This document shows positions 37,030-44,535 of a stretch of 64,000 nt of DNA, piece after piece. The notes beneath the pieces were generated by a model, which worked only from the letters and a program-made list of their open reading frames with translations, did no database searches and was not told where the DNA came from. The stretch comes from Alkalihalobacillus deserti (lineage in GTDB: Bacteria; Bacillota; Bacilli; Bacillales; Bacillaceae_D). The translations under genes were made by a program, and so were the position numbers. Location: NCBI RefSeq assembly GCF_020734105.1, contig NZ_JAJAFR010000014.1, positions 34,837 through 98,836 of the forward strand. The letters are read 5' to 3'. Each line of letters begins with the position of its first letter. The stretch's first letter is position 1.

Positions 37030-37311
37030 TTACTTTCTAATTCCAATTAAAATTAACAACACCCCGGCTCCTATAAAAACAAACTTAGATGCAGAAAGTC
37101 GATCTGACATTCCAATTAAACCAATGGCCACTGATGTAATAAAGATAGCTGGACCAACGATAGCAAGGACCGCGTTTAAAGCTACAGCTTTTTCTATACT
37201 GTTAAATTTCAATATCAATCCCGCTACGGTAAGTTCGATTAATCCTGAAACGACTCGTAAACCAACCATTACAAGTAGCGCCATTTCAACTGTGTAGAAC
37301 CAGGTCTTCAT
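37030..37311 (-). CDS. yqhV: YqhV/DUF2619 membrane protein
   Basis: A 93-residue protein with three hydrophobic helices (about 8-30, 42-63, 70-90) typical of YqhV, encoded immediately upstream of spoIIIAA as in B. subtilis. Its function is unknown; the context suggests sporulation-time expression. Confidence 0.88.
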   Translation of the reverse strand: MKTWFYTVEMALLVMVGLRVVSGLIELTVAGLILKFNSIEKAVALNAVLAIVGPAIFITSVAIGLIGMSDRLSASKFVFIGAGVLLILIGIRK

Positions 37312-37514
37312 ACTTCCACCTCAACTTAAAAGTCACTTTGTACAACCTATGAAAGAAGATTTCTATTCAGAACAAAAAAGACGAGCTAGTTTGAATTTCA
37401 CTAGTTCGTCCTATTAAATGAATTAACATTTCCAATTTTGCAACTAAATTTAAAAATCTACTTTTCCTTATATCTCTCATAGTGTACTGATAGGAGCTTT
37501 GTTTATTATTAAAC

Positions 37515-37553
37515 AAAAGACAGCCAGGCTCTCAATGAACCTGGCTGTCTTTT
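37515..37553 (-). terminator. terminator of efp
   Basis: A 14-bp perfect stem AAAAGACAGCCAGG/CCTGGCTGTCTTTT (37515-37528, 37540-37553) directly follows the efp stop, with A and T runs in the arms. Confidence 0.93.
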
Positions 37554-37554
37554 A

Positions 37555-38112
37555 CTATGCACGTGAAACATATGAACTGTTACGAGTATCGATAATGAGA
37601 ACATCACCTTGGTTAATGAAGAAAGGAACTTGTACTGAAAGCCCCGTTTCTAATATTGCTGGCTTCGTTCCACCTGAAGCTGTATCACCTTTAATGCCAG
37701 GCTCCGTCTCTGTTACTTCTAGTTCAACAGTATTGGGGACTTCTACACCAAGAGTTTCCCCTTGGAAACTCATAATTTGAACGACCATGTTTTCTTTTAA
37801 GAATTTTAGTTCATGTTCAATTTGAGCTGTTGGTAATTCAATTTGTTCGTACGATTCATTATCCATGAAATTATGCATATCACCACTTGCGTAAAGGTAC
37901 GCCATCCGACGGTTTTCAATATGCGCCTTTGAAACTTTTTCACCTGCACGAAATGTTTTTTCTTGAACTGAACCTGTTCGTAAATTACGCAGCTTTGAAC
38001 GAACAAAAGCAGCTCCTTTACCTGGCTTTACATGCTGGAATTCCATCACTTGCCAAAGTCCATTATCCACTTCAATCGTTAAGCCTGTTTTAAAATCGTT
38101 TACTGAGATCAT
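37555..38112 (-). CDS. efp: translation elongation factor P
   Basis: Relieves ribosome stalling at polyproline. The 185 residues have the KOW-like domain I with Lys32 at the tip of [13 protein letters not shown], the position carrying the 5-aminopentanol modification in B. subtilis, then two OB domains ending with [20 protein letters not shown]. The context pepP-efp is the conserved Bacillus order. Confidence 0.97.
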   Translation of the reverse strand: MISVNDFKTGLTIEVDNGLWQVMEFQHVKPGKGAAFVRSKLRNLRTGSVQEKTFRAGEKVSKAHIENRRMAYLYASGDMHNFMDNESYEQIELPTAQIEHELKFLKENMVVQIMSFQGETLGVEVPNTVELEVTETEPGIKGDTASGGTKPAILETGLSVQVPFFINQGDVLIIDTRNSSYVSRA

Positions 38113-38204
38113 TGATTATTCCTCCATCTTTACATCCAAATATAATTGGATATCAGTCACAGTCATTACTATACCACAGCTTGGAAAAACTTTCTCCTCA
38201 AAAA

Positions 38205-39275
38205 TTATTCACCAATTATTAATAATTCTTTAGTAGAGTGTGTAAAAGATTTATTTCCTTCTGCTGTAAGGAGAGTATCGTCTTCTATTCTCGTACCGCC
38301 TACCCCAGAAATATAAATCCCTGGTTCAACGGTTACGACCATTCCAGTTTCCAGAATGGTTTCAGATTTCATTGAGAGAGATGGACCTTCATGTACTTCC
38401 ATTCCTAGACCATGTCCAGTAGAATGACCAAAATACTCGCCATAGCCTTTTTCAGTGATATATTCACGAGTTAGAGCATCCGCTTCCTTTCCCGTTAAAC
38501 CAGGTTTTATTCCTTTCATCCCTAAAAGTTGAGCTTCTAGTACCGTATTGTAAATAGCTTTTAATTCATCATTTACATTTCCTACTGCAACTGTCCTAGT
38601 AATATCAGAACAGTATCCTTTTAAGTAAGCACCGAAATCTAATGTGACTAATTCCCCTTTTTCAATCACTTTCTCACTCGCAACACCATGTGGTAGAGCT
38701 GAACGATAACCTGATGCAACGATAATATCAAAGGATGAACTAGCAGCACCTTGCTTTCTCATAAAAAATTCTAATTCATTTGATACAAATAATTCTGTCA
38801 TACCTGGTCTAATAAAGGTAATGATATATTCAAATGCTGCATCTGCAATATCAGCTGCATTTTGAATCATTTTGATTTCTTTTTCATCTTTAATGAGACG
38901 AATACCTTCTACCAAACCTGACACAGGTATTAACGATGCGGTTTCAACATGCTTTTCATAGATCTGATGTGCTTCATATGTAAGATGTGATTGTTCAAAT
39001 CCTACCTTTTTTAAACCGAGTTTCGCCACTTGATTAGCTACCTCTAAATAGATTGGACTTGTATGCTGAACAATTTCAAAACCTTGTGCCTGCTCTTTCG
39101 CTTGCTCTACATAGCGAAAATCGGTGATGAAAATGGCCTTTTGCTCCGAGATTATCGCGACTCCTGCCGTTCCAGTAAAGTTGGTCGTATACTGTCTATT
39201 ATAAGGACTTGTAAGAAGTAACCCATCAATCCCAAATTCCTTTAACTTAGAACGCACTGCTTCAATTCGACTCAT
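38205..39275 (-). CDS. pepP: Xaa-Pro aminopeptidase (M24B)
   Basis: Metallopeptidase removing N-terminal residues before proline; YqhT in B. subtilis. The 356 residues have a creatinase-like N-domain (1-125) and the pita-bread domain with metal ligands in VTLDFGAYLKGYCSDITRT (both Asp), STGHGLGMEVHEGP (His), VEPGIYI (Glu) and TRIEDDTLL (Glu). All five are present. Upstream of its ribosome site lies a 75-nt imperfect inverted repeat. Confidence 0.95.
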   Translation of the reverse strand: MSRIEAVRSKLKEFGIDGLLLTSPYNRQYTTNFTGTAGVAIISEQKAIFITDFRYVEQAKEQAQGFEIVQHTSPIYLEVANQVAKLGLKKVGFEQSHLTYEAHQIYEKHVETASLIPVSGLVEGIRLIKDEKEIKMIQNAADIADAAFEYIITFIRPGMTELFVSNELEFFMRKQGAASSSFDIIVASGYRSALPHGVASEKVIEKGELVTLDFGAYLKGYCSDITRTVAVGNVNDELKAIYNTVLEAQLLGMKGIKPGLTGKEADALTREYITEKGYGEYFGHSTGHGLGMEVHEGPSLSMKSETILETGMVVTVEPGIYISGVGGTRIEDDTLLTAEGNKSFTHSTKELLIIGE

Positions 39276-39295
39276 CCTATACCCTCTCCTTTATG

Positions 39296-39370
39296 GGTGC
39301 ATGAAGAGGTCTTGTGATTTTCCACAACGGCTGCCACTCACATGACCTTCAGCTTTATAACACATGCACC
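39296..39370 (-). promoter_or_regulatory. long imperfect hairpin in the pepP leader
   Basis: GGTGCATG (39296-39303) pairs with CATGCACC (39363-39370). Inside, AGGTC-TGTGA pairs with TCACA-GACCT around a short loop. No T tract follows on the minus strand, and AAAGGAGAGG of pepP starts a few bases after the stem, so a structured leader is more likely than a terminator. Confidence 0.5.
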
Positions 39371-39432
39371 TTTTCATTTACTGTTTAGGAACACTACTTT
39401 TTTATTGTAGCATAAAGCTTGATAGGAGAAGC

Positions 39433-39918
39433 CTACACATTTTGTTGCTGTTCGGCATATTCATAAGATATAGAATAGCCAATAAATGTGCCATAAAGGA
39501 CATAAAGGCAAATTGAAGTAAGAATCGTATTCATATCAAGATTTTGAATAGACTTCAGCCCAGGGAATATTGGATTTAAAAGGTAAAAGACAACAAGCCA
39601 TAGGACTAATCCAAATCCTACTCCTACCCAAATTTTATTAATTTTTTGTAGAATAAGTCTATATAAAAAAGCGATTCCAATGGAAAGAACAGAAATGACT
39701 GCGACCCCAACTAATTGACCTATATACGTATCTTTCCAATCTCCTAAGGCAAAAGGCATCAACGCAAGGGCAGGCCCTACTCTAATAAATTGAAAATAAA
39801 AAGTGAAGTATCCAACAAGCGACCATATTAAACCACCAAATAGTCCTATCAACGCAACTTTCATTGGGTACGACATTTGTTCTTCTTGTCTATTTCTTGC
39901 ACTATGTTGTTTTTCCAA
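39433..39918 (-). CDS. yqhR: YqhR-family membrane protein
   Basis: The 161-residue protein has four membrane helices (about 24-43, 60-85, 88-108, 130-150) and a conserved GLFGGLIWSLVGYFTFYFQF segment. Function unknown. The start TTG at 39918 is chosen because GGAGGTG lies six bases before it; the ATG-like reading to 39933 starts within that site. The B. subtilis order pepP-yqhR-yqhQ-yqhP is kept, but yqhQ is broken here. Confidence 0.82.
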   Translation of the reverse strand: MEKQHSARNRQEEQMSYPMKVALIGLFGGLIWSLVGYFTFYFQFIRVGPALALMPFALGDWKDTYIGQLVGVAVISVLSIGIAFLYRLILQKINKIWVGVGFGLVLWLVVFYLLNPIFPGLKSIQNLDMNTILTSICLYVLYGTFIGYSISYEYAEQQQNV

Positions 39919-40134
39919 AATGACCACCTCCACGCCTAGTATGTCCGTTTTTAAACTTGAAAACTCATGAAATTTATCTTGTCTACCTAGAATGAATGTC
40001 CGATAAATTGGATATACTGTAAAAAAAAGATTCTTTTACTTGATTACAAGAGCAAGCACCTACAAAGAAGGATTTTTTAAAATTCATGTAGAATTAATTA
40101 ATAATATCTGAAATGTAGATAGGTTGGTGTCATC

Positions 40135-40684
40135 ATGTCAAGGAATCAACCAAAGACCGCTTACGGTGGGCAAGCACTCGTAGAAAGCATCATGTTTGAT
40201 AACAACCATTTGTAGAAAAGATCCGAATCATGTTACTCAGAGCTTATTACAAGGGTTCATCATTAAGTTTCTCTCTTTTAAAATACACATTTACTCTCCC
40301 CCTATTAATACGAAGAGTTTTCCATTATCACGGGGCTGAAGATATAGTGATTAATGCATATGAACGAAAGTCGCCATTAACTATTGATCATGTTCAAGAA
40401 CAATTAAGACTACACTATCAATGTGGGAGTAGTTTTATCTTGTTTACCATACTTGTTGAAGTCTTTATGATAATATCTTTGAGCAATTACATCGAATTGC
40501 TCACATACCTTAGTTTGGGGACTTTCTACGAAGCACAACCATTAACCAACTAAATTTAGGAAATGGCTTGGTTATCCTGGGCTCCCTCTTTAGCTCCATA
40601 CAACAAAGAGGAACCTTCGAATCATCTGTTACAATTACTTCCTTTAACGAGATGCTGAAACGTGAAGCATATTTAGAAAGCTAG
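40135..40684 (+). pseudogene. yqhQ: yqhQ (DUF1385) remnant
   Basis: Pieces of a DUF1385 protein are recognisable in several frames. 40135-40215 gives MSRNQPKTAYGGQALVESIM then a TAG after 26 codons, matching the start YGGQAVVEGVMFGG. 40230-40553 contains a middle part (GAEDIVINAYERKSPLTIDH then LRLHYQCGSSFILFTILVEV), matching the HNAEHKVIHCYE...RCGTSFLLF block. 40590-40684 gives SSVTITSFNEMLKREAYLES and a stop, matching the C-terminus. Much of the roughly 310-residue protein is deleted. The position between yqhR and yqhP is that of intact yqhQ. Confidence 0.85.
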
Positions 40685-40746
40685 TTTTGCAAAAGCAAAG
40701 GAAATTGTGTAACCTTTGATCGTCAATATATTGGAGGTGCAGATAC

Positions 40747-41160
40747 ATGCGTTCGATTATGAAGTACATCATACCGGCTGTTTTGATTTTTGCCATTATT
40801 GGGCTTGGTTACGAGCTTCTCTTTAATCCCCTTGGCTTTTTAACGAGAATATTAATGATGATTGGGTTTATCGCAGTCATTTTTATTATCTATCGTTGGT
40901 TTATGGCTAGACGCTACGGAACACCATTATTTCCGTCACAAACAGGTCCAAGTGGAGCACAGTTAAAGAAAGCCAAACGAACAAGTACACAGCGCCAAGC
41001 ATCTTCGCCATCAGGTGCTGTATTTAAAAGTAAAAGGGTAACGGCACCCCAAACTAAAAAGAAGCCAATTCGTTCTTCTACGAAACAACGTCGTGAAGGC
41101 CATAATCTTAAAGTGATTGAAGGTAAGAAACAAAAAAAGAAGAGCCGAGCATTTTTTTAA
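40747..41160 (+). CDS. yqhP: YqhP/SA1362-family membrane protein
   Basis: The 137-residue protein has two N-terminal membrane helices (about 6-23 and 30-49: YIIPAVLIFAIIGLGYEL, ILMMIGFIAVIFIIYRWF) and a strongly basic, low-complexity C-terminal tail rich in Lys/Arg/Ser/Thr. GGAGGTG lies seven bases before the ATG. Function unknown; the tail could bind nucleic acid or phospholipid (inference). Confidence 0.8.
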   Translation: MRSIMKYIIPAVLIFAIIGLGYELLFNPLGFLTRILMMIGFIAVIFIIYRWFMARRYGTPLFPSQTGPSGAQLKKAKRTSTQRQASSPSGAVFKSKRVTAPQTKKKPIRSSTKQRREGHNLKVIEGKKQKKKSRAFF

Positions 41161-41209
41161 ACACTCGGTTCTTCTTTTTTTCGTCGAATAAACCCTTTAT
41201 ATAAAACAA

Positions 41210-41682
41210 ATCATGCATCGATTTGTATAAAAAAGGGAAGACCGTCCTTTTTTACCTTGGTTTTCTCTTAACCCTTTTTGCATGGCTCCACTCGCTGCCC
41301 GCCTTTCGAGAAAACCGCTCAAAAGGCTTAAAACCTTGCAGCGGTTCCGCTCATGCATCGATTTGTATAAAAAAGGGAAGACCGTCCTTTTTTATCTAGG
41401 TTTTCTCTTGACCTTTTGCATGGCTCCACTCGCTGCCCGCCTTTCGAGAAAACCGCTCAAAAGGCTTAAAACCTTGCAGCGGTTCCGCTCATGCATCGAT
41501 TTGTATAAAAAAGGGAAGACCGTCCTTTTTTATCTAGGTTTTCTCTTGACCTTTTGCATGGCTCCACTCGCTGCCCGCCTTTCGAGAAAACCGCTCAAAA
41601 GGCTTAAAACCTTGCAGCGGTTCCGCTCATGCATCGATTTGTATAAAAAAGGGAAGACCGTCCTTTTTTATACAAATCTTTA
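41210..41682. repeat. structured intergenic repeat, three tandem copies C1-C3
   Basis: Units of 138 bp begin (at CATGGCTCCACTCGCTGC) at 41281, 41419 and 41557; the last two units are almost identical. Each has the hairpin GCCTTTCGAG/CTCAAAAGGC with loop AAAACCG, TTAAAAC, GCAGCGG (CGCTGC pairs with GCAGCG), CCGCTCATGCATCG, and a terminal hairpin ATAAAAAAGG/CCTTTTTTAT. The final copy closes with GATTTGTAT/ATACAAATC. The terminal hairpin also precedes the first unit at 41230. The block fills the space between the convergent genes yqhP and yqhO and could terminate both. Confidence 0.9.
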
Positions 41683-42576
41683 ATAACTCCAGTTTTTTAA
41701 AAAGTGCTTGGTTTCTTTTTTCCCAATTGTAACGAGATTATCCTTTTGTTCGTCCGAGAGTTCAAAATCAGTTGCTTTAACATCCAGTACCGGAATAAAG
41801 ACGACATTTTTCTCATCGGCTGAATCGACATATCTCAAATCGTGGGCAGAAGTCATTGTTTCAAACAACGCTCGGTATAGAGTAATAGCATTTTTAATTT
41901 TTTTAGGTGGGATTTCACTTAATTCTGGTTTTAGGTGAAAGCCAATCGCCGGCCGCTTCCACCTTTTCAGGTTACCATCCATGAACAACCACATTGGAAA
42001 ATTACTTAAAAGCCCTCCATCAACAATATAAGAAGCTTCCCCTCCATTTCCACGGTCATAGATTTTGACCGGTTCAAAGAAAAATGGAATGCTACAGCTC
42101 ATTCGAATCGCCCTAGCTACAGGAAATCTTTCAGGTATTAACCCATATTTTCCTAAGTCATCAGGAAGAACAAGTAATTTACCTTTTGATAAATCTGAAG
42201 CAATGATACGTAATGATCCCGTCGGTAAATCTCCAAATGTTCTAATCCCTTTTGCTCCTAAAACTTTCTTCAACCATGCCTCAAGCGCATTTCCCTTGTA
42301 TAATCCAAGGCGATAATACATATGCACCCATTTAGCAATAGTAAAAGGAAGCACCGACATTCTCTCATCTTTAAAGGATTCTACATCTAATTCATCAAGT
42401 AACTTGAATATCTCATTACTTGTATATCCAGCTTTAATAAGTGCAGCAACAATTGCACCAGCACTCGTTCCTGCTAAACGATCAAATTGGAAGCCTCTTT
42501 GTTCCATTACTTGCAGGGCACCAACAAATGCGAAGGCTTTAACACCACCACCTGCAAAAATTCCATCTACAATCAT
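41680..42576 (-). CDS. yqhO: patatin-like phospholipase YqhO
   Basis: Serine lipid acyl hydrolase of 298 residues. The glycine-rich oxyanion motif GIFAGGGVKAFAFVGAL, the nucleophile GTSAGAIVA near 38-46 and the dyad Asp in VDGGLLSNFP are all present. No signal peptide, so a cytoplasmic or inner membrane-surface role. It corresponds to YqhO next to mntR in B. subtilis. Confidence 0.92.
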   Translation of the reverse strand: MIVDGIFAGGGVKAFAFVGALQVMEQRGFQFDRLAGTSAGAIVAALIKAGYTSNEIFKLLDELDVESFKDERMSVLPFTIAKWVHMYYRLGLYKGNALEAWLKKVLGAKGIRTFGDLPTGSLRIIASDLSKGKLLVLPDDLGKYGLIPERFPVARAIRMSCSIPFFFEPVKIYDRGNGGEASYIVDGGLLSNFPMWLFMDGNLKRWKRPAIGFHLKPELSEIPPKKIKNAITLYRALFETMTSAHDLRYVDSADEKNVVFIPVLDVKATDFELSDEQKDNLVTIGKKETKHFLKNWSY

Positions 42577-42678
42577 CTGAAATCACCTCCCACTTAAACC
42601 ATATGACGTCTATTGAGAGGGACTACCTTACTTTTTTCTTGTGAAATTTAGGTTACACCTTCACTGAGTGCAACCTAA

Positions 42679-42710
42679 AGAAACATTCGCAATCACGCAT
42701 GCGAATGTTT
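42679..42710 (-). terminator. hairpin after mntR
   Basis: The 12-bp perfect stem GAAACATTCGCA/TGCGAATGTTTC (42679-42690, 42699-42710) lies 5 bp past the mntR stop; on the minus strand it is followed by TTTAGG. A second stem, TTTAGGTT/AACCTAAA, lies at about 42646-42678. Confidence 0.7.
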
Positions 42711-42714
42711 CCGG

Positions 42715-43137
42715 TTACTCTTCTTCATTACGTTTTTGAATATCTCTTAGTGCTTCAACTCTTTCTTCTTGTTCTTGAAAATACTGAACAAGGTCTCCGA
42801 TTCGATCAATCGCATTCCAACTAAGATGATGTTCAATTCCTTCAACATCTTGGTAAATGTGAGAATCGTTAACACCAATAATCCTCATAAAATCTTCTAA
42901 TAGCTCATGACGATAAACTAAGCGTTTTCCAATTTTTTTACCCTTAGTTGTTAGAACTAGTCCACGGTACCGTTCATATATTAAGTATTCACTTTTATCA
43001 AGTTTCTGGACCATTTTTGTCACTGAAGAAGGATGGACTTCTAATGCCTCTGCAATATCGGATACTCTGGCATAGCCTTTCTCCTCAATCAACATATATA
43101 TTCTTTCTAAATAATCTTCCATACTAGGTGTTGGCAT
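42715..43137 (-). CDS. mntR: manganese transport regulator MntR
   Basis: DtxR-type Mn(II) sensor repressing manganese import and inducing efflux. In the 140-residue form all binuclear-site ligands of B. subtilis MntR keep their numbers: Asp8, Glu11, His77, Glu99, Glu102, His103. The start at 43137 ([14 protein letters not shown]) follows GGAGGGG; the longer reading to 43176 is not supported. Confidence 0.96.
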   Translation of the reverse strand: MPTPSMEDYLERIYMLIEEKGYARVSDIAEALEVHPSSVTKMVQKLDKSEYLIYERYRGLVLTTKGKKIGKRLVYRHELLEDFMRIIGVNDSHIYQDVEGIEHHLSWNAIDRIGDLVQYFQEQEERVEALRDIQKRNEEE

Positions 43138-43297
43138 AGTGTCCCCTCCATATTTACCATTAACAATGGTGATCAAAGCGTATAAAGTAAACTGATGTAG
43201 TAATTGTATTCTATTTTTACAATATTGTTACTGAAAATGAGCAACAGTTTTATTTTACACCAGAATATAGGAAGAGGACAATGCACAACAGACAAGT

Positions 43298-44329
43298 TTA
43301 TGTGAAGTATTCCATTTTCGCTTCAGGAAAGAAGCGATCAATATATGTTTGAATCGTTTCTTTTAATTCATCAGCTTGCTCATTCTTATAGACGTATTTC
43401 CCGCGTCCATAGCGCCCCCACTTATACTTTCGCTCTTCTTCGTTCATCTCAAGTTTTGATTTAGGATAACGCTTTTGGATGATGTTTTTTGCTGTCTTTG
43501 TGAAACGGTGTTGAATTAACTCAAATGTTAAATCTTTTTTTGCATAGAAGGGAAGAATGGCCTCTAAACGTTCAAAAAGGTCATAGTATCCTTCCTTCCA
43601 ATTTTCATGCAAGATCAGTGGAGCTACAATAAAGCCTAACGGATAATCGGCTTTTGCCACTTTTCCCGCTGCTTCAATTCTTTCTAAGAAGGAGGAAGTA
43701 CCTGGCTCAAATTGTTTAATTACATAATCCGAATTCACACTAAAGCGGAATCGTGTGTTTCCATTATGCTTAGCATCAAGTAAGTGATCGACATGGTGGT
43801 ATTTTGTAACAAAACGCAGGCGCCCTGACTCAGTTTGCCCCATATGTTCAATCGTTTTTTTCAATGAATGGGTTAGATGATCAATACCAACGACATCAGA
43901 AGTACAAGCCGCCTCAAACCTAGTAATGTTAGGGCTTCTTTCCTTAATGTATTTGTCGGCAGATTCGAAAATTTCTTCTAAGTTTACATAAGTGCGGATA
44001 TAAGGCTTATTTCCAAGAGTCGTTTGTAAATAACAATAATGACAATGTCCCATACACCCCGTTGCAAGTGGAAGTGCATATTCTGCAGAGGGCTTTGAAG
44101 TATCAAATTTAAGTGTTTTTCTTACACCAATTACTAGGGTCGATTTAGCATTACGATATTGTTGAAGTTCATTATTACCAGGTATATTTCTGACTTGATT
44201 ATGCGATGTGGTTTCTCGAATTTCCACACCTTCTTTTTCAAATTTCATTTTTAGTTCTCGTCCCAAAGGGTATTCCAATGCTCCTGGTTCAATATAAACC
44301 AATTGTGGAGTAAAAGATTTCAAAAACAT
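43298..44329 (-). CDS. splB: spore photoproduct lyase
   Basis: Radical SAM enzyme that reverses the thymine dimer of UV-damaged spores. The 343 residues contain the cluster motif CMGHCHYC (C-x3-C-x2-C), the conserved Cys in EAACTSD used as H-atom donor, and the family C-terminus EAKMEYFT. The start at 44329 (MFLKSFTPQLVYIEP) matches the usual family start; the reading up to 44473 adds an AT-rich, unsupported leader. No splA gene is visible beside it. Confidence 0.95.
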   Translation of the reverse strand: MFLKSFTPQLVYIEPGALEYPLGRELKMKFEKEGVEIRETTSHNQVRNIPGNNELQQYRNAKSTLVIGVRKTLKFDTSKPSAEYALPLATGCMGHCHYCYLQTTLGNKPYIRTYVNLEEIFESADKYIKERSPNITRFEAACTSDVVGIDHLTHSLKKTIEHMGQTESGRLRFVTKYHHVDHLLDAKHNGNTRFRFSVNSDYVIKQFEPGTSSFLERIEAAGKVAKADYPLGFIVAPLILHENWKEGYYDLFERLEAILPFYAKKDLTFELIQHRFTKTAKNIIQKRYPKSKLEMNEEERKYKWGRYGRGKYVYKNEQADELKETIQTYIDRFFPEAKMEYFT

Positions 44330-44460
44330 GCACCTCTCTTTTTTTATAGCATGTGCACAACGAAATAAAAAAGCCAATCCAGATAATAGAAAAGCCGATG
44401 TTTTAAGAGTCTTAACTATGGGTCGTAAAAGAGGCAAAAAATCAAAATGCATGTAACAAT

Positions 44461-44501
44461 AAAAAAAGCGCATGGATTGTTTTAAAATCCTTGCGCTTTT
44501 T
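44461..44501 (-). terminator. terminator of nrdJ
   Basis: The stem GCGCATGGATT/AATCCTTGCGC (44468-44478, 44486-44496; one mismatch) is flanked by A7 and T5 runs; it is in the right place and orientation to end nrdJ. Confidence 0.85.
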
Positions 44502-44535
44502 GCTATTAATTAAGAAAGGACTATTTGCGGTAAGA

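Noticed and set aside
40230..40553. 107-codon ORF as an independent gene
   Set aside because: Its content matches the middle of DUF1385 (YqhQ); it is part of the pseudogene.
41210..41682. CRISPR array
   Set aside because: Units are 138 bp, contiguous and without unique spacers; no cas gene.
41282..41683. 133-codon ORF with three identical 46-residue repeats
   Set aside because: It arises because the 138-bp repeat unit is a multiple of three; no ribosome site, and the DNA is a hairpin repeat.
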